Assembly (NCBI GenBank): GCA_965249185.1
Contig: CBDFLS010000002.1
Span: 372,001 to 436,000, forward strand
From: CBDFLS01 sp965249185
GTDB lineage: Bacteria > Chloroflexota > Dehalococcoidia > Lucifugimonadales > Australimonadaceae
Direction: 5' to 3'
DNA length: 64,000 bases
Shown: piece by piece, positions 44,450-54,669 of the stretch
Layout: each line of letters starts with the position of its first letter
Numbering within the stretch: the stretch's first letter is position 1
Translations under genes and position numbers: made by a program
Notes under the pieces: generated by a model
Told to the model about the DNA's origin: nothing
Seen by the model: the letters and a program-made list of their open reading frames with translations, nothing else
The model's database searches: none

Positions 44450-44872
44450 TTAGGGGGCCACGGCGATGACGTCGAGCGCAAAGTGGGCTTTGCCGCCCGG
44501 GACCGGGTTGGCGTCCGCCACCTGGATGGCGATCCTGGCGGGCGGGTCCTTGGGAAAGTGTTCCATCCAGACCTCGTGGAAGGCCTGCCGGTAGTGGAGG
44601 TCCTGCAAGTAGAGGGTCACGTGCGCCACGTGGTCCAGCGTCGCTCCGGCGCCCTCCAGCAAGAGCTTGAGGTTCACGAACGCCTGCTGGGCCTGCTCCC
44701 TGGTGTCGTCGCTCATGGGAGCGCCCGGCCCGTTCCCGCGGATTGCGGAGAAGAAGATGAGCCCGCCCGCCCTGACGCCGGGCACCATGCCAGGGCCGTG
44801 AGCGGCGCCGCCCGGCTTGGGGTGCACGATCTCCCTCACGGGCGATGGGGACTTGGCTGGTTTCTGGGCCAT
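44450..44872 (-). CDS. ridA: RidA-family protein
   Basis: 140 residues from the ATG at 44872, with GGAGG at 44878-44882; the longer reading to 44917 has no site. RidA deaminases hydrolyse reactive enamines/imines arising from PLP enzymes. Typical blocks: GGLIFFSAIRG, AQQAFVNLKLLLEGAGATLDHVAHVTLYLQD (in parts) and a PARIAIQV segment that carries the conserved Arg. Cytosolic trimer in characterised relatives. A truncated tRNA sequence lies just upstream. Confidence 0.87.
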   Translation of the reverse strand: MAQKPAKSPSPVREIVHPKPGGAAHGPGMVPGVRAGGLIFFSAIRGNGPGAPMSDDTREQAQQAFVNLKLLLEGAGATLDHVAHVTLYLQDLHYRQAFHEVWMEHFPKDPPARIAIQVADANPVPGGKAHFALDVIAVAP

Positions 44873-44939
44873 AAGGCGCCTCCTTAACGTAGTGTGCTCC
44901 CATTGTCTAGGAATCACGCAGCTATCGGCAACCTAGCGC

Positions 44940-44968
44940 TGGCTGCCCGGCCTGGATTCGAACCAGGG
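44940..44968 (-). repeat. 29-bp copy of the tRNA-Gln 3' end (candidate attachment site)
   Basis: TGGCTGCCCGGCCTGGATTC and the following nine bases are identical to 45427-45455, the T-arm, acceptor strand and CCA of the complete tRNA-Gln 487 bases away. The rest of a tRNA is absent. The pair brackets the hicAB genes, as expected of att sites formed by integration at a tRNA 3' end. Confidence 0.85.
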
Positions 44969-44998
44969 GTAGCCGGTCCAGAGCTTGCTGGGATGCCC

Positions 44999-45205
44999 CT
45001 ACACCTCGACCGTCACCGCCCGAGCAACCGGCTCGGGATACGGGAGGCCATCCTCCTTAAGCCCCTGGATGTGCATTCGAAGGGCCTCTCCATACCGCTC
45101 CAAGGTCTCCTCGGGTGTGCGCCCGCTGGCGATGCACCCGAGCACGTCAGGACTGTAGGCTGCCCAGTTCTCATCGGCCTTTTCCAGCACGACAACGTAT
45201 TTCAT
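44999..45205 (-). CDS. hicB: HicB-family antitoxin
   Basis: 68 residues: YVVVLEKADENWAAYSPDVLGCIASGRTPEE is the partial RNase H-like HicB fold, with a LERYGEALRMHIQGLKEDG helix. It lacks a C-terminal DNA-binding domain, the short HicB form. Neutralises HicA. ATG behind AGGAGGGAG, three bases after the hicA stop. Confidence 0.9.
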   Translation of the reverse strand: MKYVVVLEKADENWAAYSPDVLGCIASGRTPEETLERYGEALRMHIQGLKEDGLPYPEPVARAVTVEV

Positions 45206-45206
45206 T

Positions 45207-45404
45207 TCACTCCCTCCTACCCCGCAGTCCGGCTTGCCGGAGAATGTTGTTCAAGGTCCCAGGCGGAAGGTCGTCCCTGAGGTGGCCCGCCACAGTAACA
45301 CGTCCTATTTTACCGGAATGCTTGTATTGGCGGTGACTGCCCCGCTGCCGGATCAGATACCATCCATCGTCCTGAAGCAGCCTGAGCAGGTCCCGTACGT
45401 TCAT
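45207..45404 (-). CDS. hicA: HicA-family mRNA interferase toxin
   Basis: 65 residues of the double-stranded RNA-binding-like HicA fold: RDLLRLLQDDGWYLIRQRGSHRQYKH, with the catalytic His in GSHRQ (near residue 24), then the VTVAGH strand and LRQAG helix. Cleaves mRNA when free of HicB. It precedes hicB in the same operon, the classic order. Confidence 0.9.
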   Translation of the reverse strand: MNVRDLLRLLQDDGWYLIRQRGSHRQYKHSGKIGRVTVAGHLRDDLPPGTLNNILRQAGLRGRRE

Positions 45405-45426
45405 GAACCTTCTCGCATGAAACCTT

Positions 45427-45500
45427 TGGCTGCCCGGCCTGGATTCGAACCAGGGTTTACGGTTCCAAAGACCGTCGTGCTACCGCTGCACCACCGGGCA
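45427..45500 (-). tRNA. tRNA-Gln (anticodon TTG)
   Basis: Complete cloverleaf on the minus strand: acceptor TGCCCGG / CCGGGCA, D-arm with GCAGCGGTAGC, anticodon stem ACGGT / ACCGT with loop CTTTGGA (anticodon TTG, plus-strand 45466-45468), variable loop, T-arm CCTGG TTCGAAT CCAGG, discriminator G and encoded CCA. Confidence 0.92.
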
Positions 45501-45526
45501 ACATGTCGTCGGATTATCGAGGCCGC

Positions 45527-46575
45527 TTACGGGGAGGGCGCTTCTCCCGGCCAAAGCGTACCTTGCGCGCGCGCCTGCTTGACCGGGTACTCCACCCCCA
45601 CGTGCTCATATCCGAGGCGGGTGGCCACGCGGCCGCGGGGCGTGCGGCTCAGAAACCCGAGCTGGAGCAGGAAGGGCTCGTACACGTCCATGACCGTATC
45701 GGTCTCCTCGCTGATGGAGGCGGCCAGGGTATCCAGGCCCACGGGCCCGCCGCCGAATTTCTCCACGATGGCGCGCAGCAGCCGGTGGTCCACGTCGTCG
45801 AGGCCCAAAGGGTCCACCTCCAGCAGCTCCAGCGCCTGGCGGGCCACTGTGCCGGTCACCTTCCCCTGGGCCATGACCTGGGCGAAGTCCCGCACGCGGC
45901 GCAGCAGGCGGTTGGCCACGCGGGGCGTGCCACGGCCCCGGCGGGCCAGCTCACGCACGCCTTCGTCGTCTATGGGCACGCCCATGATCTCCGCCGAGCG
46001 GCTCACGATGGCCTCCATGGCCGGGATATCGTAGAAGTCCAGGCGGTAGACGGCGCCGAACCGGTCCCGGAGCGGGGCGCTGACCATGGCGTAGCGCGTG
46101 GTGGCGCCAATGAGGGTGAAGGGCTCCACCTTCAGGTTCAGGCTCTGGGCCTGAAGCCCCTTGCCCACCATCCACGAGAGGGAGAACTCCTCCAGGGCCG
46201 GGTAGAGGATCTCCTCCACCACCTTGCTCAGCCGGTGGACCTCGTCCACGAAGAGCACGTCGCCGGGCTGGAGCTGGGTCAGCAGCGACGCCATGTCGCC
46301 GGTGCGCTCGATGGCGGGCCCGGAGGTGATGCGGATGTTGGCCCCCATCTCGCTGGCGATGATGTACGCCAGGGTGGTCTTGCCAAGGCCGGGCGGGCCG
46401 TAGAGCAGCACGTGGTCCAGCGGCTCCCCGCGCTGCTGGGCGGCCGTCATGGAGATGCGCAGGTTCTCCTTGACCTTCGCCTGGCCGATGTACTCGGCGA
46501 GGCGCTGGGGCCGGAGCCCCCGCTCCAGGGAGAGGTCCTCTTCACGCGGCTTTCCGGAGACGAGACGGTTCACCA
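45527..46575 (-). CDS. ruvB: Holliday junction branch-migration helicase RuvB
   Basis: 349 residues from the ATG at 46575 (MVNRLVSG). Hexameric AAA+ motor for branch migration with RuvA. Walker A GPPGLGKTTLA, Walker B LFVDEVHRLS, sensor 1 LIGATTR, arginine finger PLRDRFG, and the C-terminal winged helix (FLLQLGFLSRTPRGRVAT). The longer open frame upstream lacks conservation. ruvA/ruvC are not in the window. Confidence 0.96.
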
Positions 46576-46659
46576 TGGGCGGGGCACCTCGCGAGTCGCG
46601 GTCACCCGAGTCACGGCCACCATTGTACCGGCGGCGCGAGCATGGCCACAACGAGCCGT

Positions 46660-48504
46660 TTACCCGGCCCGGGCCCTCCGCCTCCGCCGCAGCAAGACGG
46701 GGGCGAACACCCCCATCAACACCATCGCCAGCCCCACGCTCAGGGCCAACACGCCCTGGAGCAGCACGGGCCTCAGGAAGAGGTCGATCAGCTCCACGCG
46801 GACCTCCAGCAGCTTGTCGATGATCACCTGGGAGAACTCTAGCTCCCTGATGGGGTCATCGGTAAAGGTCTTGACGGCGGCAATGACGGCGCCGATGCCG
46901 CCCGCCACCACCACCCCCGACAGAAAGAGCGGGACTCCCGCCCACGCGAGTCTGCTCCACCACGTGCGCCCTCCCAGGAAGCCGCTGAGCAGTATGAGGA
47001 CGGCCAGGGGCGCCAGCAGCACCAACAGGAAACTGCTGGCCTGGCCGATACGGTCGCGGACCTGGTCCAGAACATCCACGTCGCTGCCCAGCTCCTTCCG
47101 CAGGTCCTGGTCGGTGAAGGTGATGCCGTCCCGCAACGCCTCGCGTACTTCATCGAACAGGTCCAACTCCTCCTGTCCGGCCCGCTCGAGCACCAGCTTA
47201 CGCAAGTCCCGGTCGGTGAAGACGAGCCCGTTCTTCAGATAGCCACGGACCTGCTTCAGATCGACCGCATTGCCCACAGCCGCCTCCAGGTCCACCTGGG
47301 TGAACTTGATATCGGCGGGCAGCCCCTCGACAACGGACTCGTTCAGCACATCCGAAACGTCTAGGCCCACGAGCCCCGCGACCACGGCAAAGGAAGCGCC
47401 CGGAGGCCGGCACTCGGGCAGCTCGTCCAGGGAGAGCCGCAGGCCGGGGAGCTGCGAAAGGCTGCAGGTGGGGAGGGAATCGAACAACGTCTCGTACTTG
47501 GCGCTGACCGTGTCCGCCAAGCCACCCACGGCCACGCGCGCCCGCTCCTGGAGCGGGATGGAGATGGTGAAGCTGTCCTGACGGCCGGTGAGGTACGGCC
47601 CAAAGGCGTCGATGGCATCGGTGACCCGGTCCGCCACCCAATCAGGGGGCAGCGCCAGGGCCAGGGTCTCCACGATCTCATCGCCGGTCACCGTGACGCC
47701 GAAGGGCAGCTCCACCCGGTCGCCGAGCAGCCGCCGGACGGTGGGCGCCATCTGCTCCTGAAGAAGATAGTCGTAGGCGCCCGACTCGAGCGCCTCCAGC
47801 AGCCACCCTTCCAGCACGGGCAGCGCCGCATCGGCCCGGTCCTGCAGCGGGATGAGGACACTGAAACTATCCCGCTTGCCGATGATGTAAGGAGTCACCT
47901 CGTCCACCACCTCACCTACCCGCTGGTCCAGCCACTGCTGGGGCACCACCTCCACGACACCCGCCACTATCTTCCGGGGCGTGAGCGAAAGCCCGTAGGG
48001 AAGGTTATTCAGCAGACCTCGGTTCTTCACCACCTCCGGTTCGACCACCTCATCGATCAGAAACGTGTAGGTATCGGCGTCCCTGATCCACTCCTCGGCC
48101 ACCTCGATGGCGGACGCCACCCGTTCGTCCAGCTTCACCGTGACGCTGAAGCGCTCCTCGTCGCCAGTGAAATAGGGGACCGCCTGCGCGATGGCCGACT
48201 CAACGTTTGCCTGGGCCCACTCCGGAGGCAGTACCCGCTTGAGGCTCGAGACGACCTCATTGGTGGTGAAGCTGAGTCCCAGCGGAAGGTCTTTCTCTAG
48301 GTCAAACTCCGCCTCCTCCAACGCGGCCGGCACCCCCTGGTCGTAGAGAAAGTTGTAGAAGTTCAGCTTCTGGAGCGTGTCCGCGTAGAAGTCGGCGTCC
48401 AGCAGCGTGGCGTCCACCCGGAAGGCGGCCAGGGTAAGGATGAAGAAGAGGACGAAGGGCAGGATGAGAAACAGCGCGGCAAAGCGGCGGAGCAGGATGA
48501 GCAT
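46660..48504 (-). CDS. Large membrane protein with three internal repeats
   Basis: About 614 residues from the ATG at 48504 (a GTG at 48543 is possible). One N-terminal membrane span, a long external part and three or four C-terminal spans with a basic tail. The external part holds three repeats of about 95 residues, each opening LP(L/Y/F)G(L/V) and containing LPPEWAQANV, VPQQWLDQRV or LPPDWVADRV, then a (D/E)(S/R)F(S/T) motif and LQ(D/E)R-type helix. A C-terminal DLR-containing pair of short repeats (FTDRDLRKL, FTDQDLRKE) follows. No named family recognised; likely envelope-associated. Confidence 0.75.
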   Translation of the reverse strand: MLILLRRFAALFLILPFVLFFILTLAAFRVDATLLDADFYADTLQKLNFYNFLYDQGVPAALEEAEFDLEKDLPLGLSFTTNEVVSSLKRVLPPEWAQANVESAIAQAVPYFTGDEERFSVTVKLDERVASAIEVAEEWIRDADTYTFLIDEVVEPEVVKNRGLLNNLPYGLSLTPRKIVAGVVEVVPQQWLDQRVGEVVDEVTPYIIGKRDSFSVLIPLQDRADAALPVLEGWLLEALESGAYDYLLQEQMAPTVRRLLGDRVELPFGVTVTGDEIVETLALALPPDWVADRVTDAIDAFGPYLTGRQDSFTISIPLQERARVAVGGLADTVSAKYETLFDSLPTCSLSQLPGLRLSLDELPECRPPGASFAVVAGLVGLDVSDVLNESVVEGLPADIKFTQVDLEAAVGNAVDLKQVRGYLKNGLVFTDRDLRKLVLERAGQEELDLFDEVREALRDGITFTDQDLRKELGSDVDVLDQVRDRIGQASSFLLVLLAPLAVLILLSGFLGGRTWWSRLAWAGVPLFLSGVVVAGGIGAVIAAVKTFTDDPIRELEFSQVIIDKLLEVRVELIDLFLRPVLLQGVLALSVGLAMVLMGVFAPVLLRRRRRARAG

Positions 48505-48649
48505 GGCGTTCAGCGTCCCTCCCGCGTCCCGCCCCCCTTCCACGAAAGGAATGGAGCAGGTCCCGCGGCTGCCGCCAGTATAGCATCAGGGCCGGGGTGC
48601 GACCCTGGACCGGCAGGGCGCCTGCTCCAGCCACGATAGCTCCGCCTTC

Positions 48650-48747
48650 CCCCGTTCGTCCTTCGAGTACCTCTCCGATAGCCCCGATGGAATCGGGGCT
48701 ATCGAGAGTCTCGATGAGCGAAGCATCATCGGACAGAACGAACGGGG
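48650..48747 (+). repeat. Large intergenic palindrome
   Basis: CCCCGTTCGT (48650-48659) pairs with ACGAACGGGG (48738-48747) around an inner perfect stem CGATAGCCCCGAT / ATCGGGGCTATCG (48676-48688 with 48692-48704). The central GCCCCGAT-nnn-ATCGGGGC occurs again inside prmC at 59207. It lies between divergent genes and may be a REP-like mobile repeat. Confidence 0.75.
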
Positions 48748-48824
48748 ATGCAGGGCTCGCCCCGCCGTTGTACACTCCACAGCGAACGACGAAGCCACAG
48801 CGAACGGCGGGGAGACATCAGGCA

Positions 48825-50498
<1,674 letters not shown>

Positions 50499-50584
50499 CC
50501 CGGAGGGCCCGCGGGTATGGGGGCCACGGCGGGCCGGCCCCTCACGACTCCAGAGGCCCCTTTCCCACGGAGAAGGTGACCAGT

Positions 50585-50701
50585 TTGGCAAGCGAGACCG
50601 GGAAGCGTTACGCCTGCACGAGCTGCGGCTCGCAGTTCATGGCGACCAAGGGCGGCACCGGCCAGCTCACCTGCTGCGGCAAGCCGGTGGAGCGCCAGTA
50701 G
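50585..50701 (+). CDS. Desulforedoxin-like mini-protein 1
   Basis: 38 residues. Metal-binding pattern C-T-S-C-G at residues 10-14 and T-C-C-G-K near 31-34 matches desulforedoxin and the N-terminal domain of desulfoferrodoxin (CxxCG...CCG), where four cysteines hold one iron. TTG start after a GAGAAGGTG site; a GTG at 50576 is an alternative. Two bases separate it from a second, related gene. Cytosolic electron carrier or zinc/iron ribbon. Confidence 0.7.
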   Translation: MASETGKRYACTSCGSQFMATKGGTGQLTCCGKPVERQ

Positions 50702-50703
50702 GC

Positions 50704-50847
50704 ATGCCCAACCAGCTCGGCAAGCGATACCAGTGCACCAACTGCGGCGCCATGGTGCTCTGCATGAAGGCCAGCGACAGCCAGGTCCACTGCTGCGACC
50801 TGCCCATGGAGGCGGTGCAGCCCCGGCAGCTTCCCTCTTCCGACTGA
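50704..50847 (+). CDS. Desulforedoxin-like mini-protein 2
   Basis: 47 residues, a tandem paralog of the preceding gene: LGKRYQCTNCGAMVLC then VHCCDLPME, giving the same CxxC...CC iron-binding pattern with an extra Cys in MVLCM. ATG at 50704. The pair downstream of methylmalonyl-CoA mutase probably shares its transcript, and the terminator at 51014 closes the unit. Confidence 0.72.
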   Translation: MPNQLGKRYQCTNCGAMVLCMKASDSQVHCCDLPMEAVQPRQLPSSD

Positions 50848-51013
50848 GCGCGCCGCACTCGGGCGCTGACCCCACGTGTAGTTTCGAGCCCAGGCGGGAA
50901 CGCAGATTCGCCCGCCCATCGGCCGTTCCCCATCTTGGTCGACATTGGCGCCGGTTTCGAGTATCCGTTTGAGGAGCAGGGATAAGCGGCGGGTCGAAAC
51001 GGCTGTAAATAAG

Positions 51014-51038
51014 AGAGGCGCCTATGGAAGGCGCCTCT
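51014..51038. terminator. Bidirectional terminator between the mutase operon and lexA
   Basis: Perfect 10-bp stem AGAGGCGCCT / AGGCGCCTCT with a five-base loop, flanked by TTGTTG on the plus strand and by TTATTT on the minus strand. It serves convergent units on both sides. Confidence 0.75.
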
Positions 51039-51069
51039 TGTTGATGGACCAAGGAAATTTGGGGCTGCC

Positions 51070-51720
51070 TCACTCCAGGCGGCGGATGACCGCCACCACT
51101 TTGCCGTGGACCTCCACGTTGTCGGCTTGCACCACGATGGGCTCCATCTGAGCGTTGGCCGGCTGGAGGCGCACCTGATCGCCCTGGCGATAGATGCGTT
51201 TCAGCGTGGCCTCCTGCTCCAGCTTGAGCCAGGCCGCCACCATATCGCCATCGCGCACTTCAGTGCCGCGCCGCAGCACCACCACGTCGCCGTCGTCGAT
51301 GAGCGCATCGATCATGGAGAGGCCGCGGACCCGGAGCGCGTACAGGTCCTTCGAGCTGATGGCGGCCAGCTCGGAGGGGAGAGTCATGGTCTCCATCGGC
51401 TCCTGGCGCGACGCCTCGTCGGTCGGAACGGGCAGCGGAGCCCCGGCGGCGATGTACCCAAGCACCGGCACCGTGGCGCCCAGCGCCGCGCTATCCGCGT
51501 CGCCATCAACGAGCTGCAGCCCGCGGGACACGTCCGGCGAGCGCAGGATGTACCCCTCCCGCTGCAGAATCTGGAGATTGTAGTCCACCACCGAAGTGGA
51601 GCTGACGGAGCAGGCCCGCTGTATATCGCGAATGGAGGGGGCGTAGCCGTGCTCGGAGCGGTACTTGCGAATGAACTCCAGGATGCGATCCTGGCGGCTG
51701 GAGAGCCTATGCGTGAGCAT
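51070..51720 (-). CDS. lexA: LexA repressor
   Basis: 216 residues from the ATG at 51720. Represses SOS genes and self-cleaves when RecA filaments form. N-terminal winged HTH (SIRDIQRACSVSSTSVVDYNLQ), cleavage site Ala92-Gly93 (YIAAGAP), catalytic Ser135 (GLSMID) and Lys174 (ATLKRI). The frame is open to 51960, but the conserved start is here. Operator sequence not identified upstream. The SRAP gene at 5.5 kb may belong to its regulon. Confidence 0.94.
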   Translation of the reverse strand: MLTHRLSSRQDRILEFIRKYRSEHGYAPSIRDIQRACSVSSTSVVDYNLQILQREGYILRSPDVSRGLQLVDGDADSAALGATVPVLGYIAAGAPLPVPTDEASRQEPMETMTLPSELAAISSKDLYALRVRGLSMIDALIDDGDVVVLRRGTEVRDGDMVAAWLKLEQEATLKRIYRQGDQVRLQPANAQMEPIVVQADNVEVHGKVVAVIRRLE

Positions 51721-51844
51721 CAAGCGAGGAGACCTCCGGTTGGCGCGGTGGGTGAGCACCGGCTGGATGGAGAGTAACCGGGCGCTCAGCACCCTGTCAA
51801 GGAGGAGCTGGCACGGCCTGGGAGGCGCCCATGGCGCGGGGGCT

Positions 51845-52213
51845 TCAGGCGGAGCGGGGACTCTTCCGGAGCTTTGCGCCGGCCTTTGGACGGGCCGCCG
51901 GCTTGCCCGCGGCGCCGCTCTTGGAGCGGGCGGCCCGTCGGGCGGGCGCTTTCTCGGCAACGGGCTGAGGCTGGTTCAGCCTTCTCATGAGCAGCGACTT
52001 GCGGCGGGCGGCGTTGTTGGGATGGATAACGCCCTTCCTGGCGGCCCGGTCAAGAAGGCTGACCGCCCGGACCACCGCCTCGGCGGCGGGACCGCTTTCA
52101 CCCTGTTTGATAAGCCGCTGGGCCGCCGTCACCGATGTGCGCGTGGCGGACCGTACCCTGCGGTTCACTATACGGCGACGCTCCTGGACTCGAGTCGTCT
52201 TTTCAGCGGGCAA
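51845..52213 (-). CDS. rpsT: 30S ribosomal protein S20 with long basic tail
   Basis: 122 residues. S20 binds 16S rRNA in the body of the small subunit. The core shows RRIVNRRVRSATRTSV and VVRAVSLLDRAARKGVIHPNNAARRKSLLMRRL. The C-terminal 35 residues are an Ala/Lys/Pro/Arg-rich extension (RRAARSKSGAAGKPAARPKA) beyond the usual 85-90. TTG start with GAGGAGG directly upstream. Confidence 0.93.
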   Translation of the reverse strand: MPAEKTTRVQERRRIVNRRVRSATRTSVTAAQRLIKQGESGPAAEAVVRAVSLLDRAARKGVIHPNNAARRKSLLMRRLNQPQPVAEKAPARRAARSKSGAAGKPAARPKAGAKLRKSPRSA

Positions 52214-52265
52214 GGAAGACCTCCTCTTAAATCTCTCTGTCGATGGCCCGTGGGACCGGGCCTCT

Positions 52266-54524
52266 TCATCCTCGTACCGTTTCGCTCTTCGGACCTCGCG
52301 CGGCGGCGCCTCCGTGTTTGAAGACGCTCCTGTCTTTGCCTTTCGATGCGACCTGCGTGCTGGTCTCCCGCACGATGCTGGTCACGCCCCGCACGTCCTC
52401 CAGGCGAGAGAAGAGCCGGTTGAGCTGCTCCATGCCCTTCACGTGCAGCGTCAGGTGCGTGAGGACGGTGCTATCGTCCTGCTCCTGGGTCACCACCGCG
52501 GCGATGTTCACGCCCTCGGCGGAGACGGTGGAGGAGATGTCGCGGAGCAGACCGACCCGGTCCCACGCCTCTATGCGCAAGCGTACCGGGTAGAGGCTCT
52601 GGCTGTGACCCCAGGCAACCGGAACGAGCCGGTCCCGATCGGCCTCGACACGGAGATTCGGACAGTCCTTGCGGTGCACGGTTACCCCGCGGACACGGGT
52701 CACGTAGCCAACGATCTCATCGCCGGGCAGCGGGTGGCAGCACTGGCCCATGCGGGTGAGCATCTCTCCTATGCCGAGCACCTGGACCCCTGAGGTGGGT
52801 TCCATCAGGGGCATCAGCGGGGCCGGCTCCTGGGCGGTCTGAACGGCGTGCTGGCCCGAGAGCCGAGAGGCCACCTGGGCGGTGCTGATGCCCCCGCTTC
52901 CCAAAGCGGCCAGCAGCTCGTCCACGGTCTCCAGCTTGAAGAGCCGGGCGACCTGCTTCTCGTTCACGTCGGCGCTGAGCCGCCGAAGCTCCCTTTTAAG
53001 CAGCTCGCGCCCCCGCTGGATGTTGGCCTCCCGCTCCTGACGGCGGAACCAGGCCCGAATGCTCTGTCGTGCGTTGGCGGTCTTGGCGTATCCCAGATGG
53101 AGGTTGAGCCAGTCCAGGCTGGGCCCGCGGGCTATTTTGCTGGTCAGCACCTCCACGGTATCGCCGTTGCGGAGCTGGGAGTCCAATGCCATGAGCTTCC
53201 CGTTGACCTTCGCGCCGATGCATCCATGGCCCAAGTCCGTGTGAATGCGGTATGCGAAGTCGATGGGCGTGGAGCCGGCGGGCAGCTCCTTGATATCGCC
53301 CTTGGGCGTGTAGACGTAGACCTGGTCCTGGAAGATGTCGGTCTTGACCGACTCCAGGAACTCCTCGGCGCCGCCGACCTCCCGCTGCCACTCCAGGAGC
53401 TGGCGCACCCAGGTCATCTTCTCATCGAACCGGACATCCTTGCTGGCGGCCGCGTCCTTGTAGCGCCAGTGGGCGGCCACGCCGTACTCGGCCACCTGGT
53501 GCATCTGCTGGGTGCGTATCTGGACCTCAATCGGCACTCCGCCGATGCACCGTACCGTGGTATGCAGCGACTGGTACATGTTCTGGTTGGGGTTCGCAAC
53601 GTAATCGTCGAACTGGCCGGGGAGCGGTCGCCACAGGGCGTGGACCACGCCGAGGGCGCCATAGCAGTCCGGGAGCGTGGACACCAGCACCCGCACCGCG
53701 AACAGATCGTAGATGTCGCTGAACTCCTTCCCCTGGGCGGCGTAGGTCTGGGTCTTCTGGTAGATGCTATAGATATTCTTAGGCCGGCCGGTGACCTCCG
53801 CCTCGAGCCCGGCGCGGGTGAGCTCCCGCTTCAGCACCTCGGTAACCTGCTGGACGTACTCCTCCCGGGCCTGGCGCTTGCTTGCCAGCAGCCGGGAGAT
53901 GGCCCGGTACCGGTTTGGCTGAAGATGCCGGAAGGCCAGGTCCTCCAGTTGCCACTTGATGTTCCAGATCCCCAGGCGCGCGGCCAGAGGGGCGTAGATA
54001 TCGAGGGTCTCCTGGGCTATGGCCACCCGCCGGGCCGGAGGCAGCGCGCCCAGTGTCTTCATATTGTGGAGACGGTCGGCCAGCTTGATGAGGACCACGC
54101 GAATGTCCTCCGCCATGGCCACCAGCATCTTGCGTATGCTCTCGGCCCGGGCATTCTCGGCCCCCGGCTTGCGCTCCGCGGAACCGCCGCCAGCCAGCGT
54201 GTCGAACTTGGTGAGCTTGGTCACGCCATCCACCAGGCGGGCCACATCGGCCCCGAACCGGCTCTCGACCTCGGCGATGGTGACGCCGCAGTCCTCCACC
54301 ACGTCGTGCAGCAGCGCGGCCGCCAGGGTGGTCGCGTCCAGTGTTAGCTCTGCCAGGAACTGTGCGATGCTGACGGGGTGATCGATGTAGGGCGAGCCGG
54401 ACCGCCGGCTCTGGCCCGTATGCACCTCGCTTGCGAACGCCAGGGCATCCCGCACCACCTGGACACGGTCGTCCGGCAGGTAGGACGCCACCTGGCGCAT
54501 CAGCGTTTCGTTCGCTGCCACCAT
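52266..54524 (-). CDS. rel: RelA/SpoT-type (p)ppGpp synthetase/hydrolase
   Basis: 752 residues. N-terminal HD hydrolase with intact motifs (HTGQSRRSGSPYIDHP, LLHDVVEDC, KLADRLHNMKTL), then synthetase (YSIYQKTQTY, FSDIYDLFAVRV, YQSLHTTV, EVQIRTQQMH, GVAAHWRYK), TGS domain (VYTPKGDIKELPAGSTPIDFAY), zinc-finger-like region (RMGQCCHPLPGDEIVGYVT) and a C-terminal ACT domain. The loop usually reading RxKD in bifunctional Rel enzymes reads QFDD here, as in monofunctional RelA. Controls the stringent response in the cytosol. Confidence 0.94.
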   Translation of the reverse strand: MVAANETLMRQVASYLPDDRVQVVRDALAFASEVHTGQSRRSGSPYIDHPVSIAQFLAELTLDATTLAAALLHDVVEDCGVTIAEVESRFGADVARLVDGVTKLTKFDTLAGGGSAERKPGAENARAESIRKMLVAMAEDIRVVLIKLADRLHNMKTLGALPPARRVAIAQETLDIYAPLAARLGIWNIKWQLEDLAFRHLQPNRYRAISRLLASKRQAREEYVQQVTEVLKRELTRAGLEAEVTGRPKNIYSIYQKTQTYAAQGKEFSDIYDLFAVRVLVSTLPDCYGALGVVHALWRPLPGQFDDYVANPNQNMYQSLHTTVRCIGGVPIEVQIRTQQMHQVAEYGVAAHWRYKDAAASKDVRFDEKMTWVRQLLEWQREVGGAEEFLESVKTDIFQDQVYVYTPKGDIKELPAGSTPIDFAYRIHTDLGHGCIGAKVNGKLMALDSQLRNGDTVEVLTSKIARGPSLDWLNLHLGYAKTANARQSIRAWFRRQEREANIQRGRELLKRELRRLSADVNEKQVARLFKLETVDELLAALGSGGISTAQVASRLSGQHAVQTAQEPAPLMPLMEPTSGVQVLGIGEMLTRMGQCCHPLPGDEIVGYVTRVRGVTVHRKDCPNLRVEADRDRLVPVAWGHSQSLYPVRLRIEAWDRVGLLRDISSTVSAEGVNIAAVVTQEQDDSTVLTHLTLHVKGMEQLNRLFSRLEDVRGVTSIVRETSTQVASKGKDRSVFKHGGAAARGPKSETVRG

Positions 54525-54669
54525 TTCAATCCCTCGGCGCGCCGCCTGGGCGGCCAGCTACCTCGTAGTATACGTTGGCCCCGTGGCCCTGTAAAACGCG
54601 AGCACGGCGCGGCGCTTTACGAAGGTCTCCCCCGTGGGCTATTCTGACGAGAGCTTTCCAGCGTGAGCC

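Noticed and set aside
44940..44968. A second tRNA gene
   Set aside because: Only the T-arm and acceptor 3' strand are present; no D-arm, anticodon arm or 5' acceptor follows, so it is a repeat of the tRNA end.
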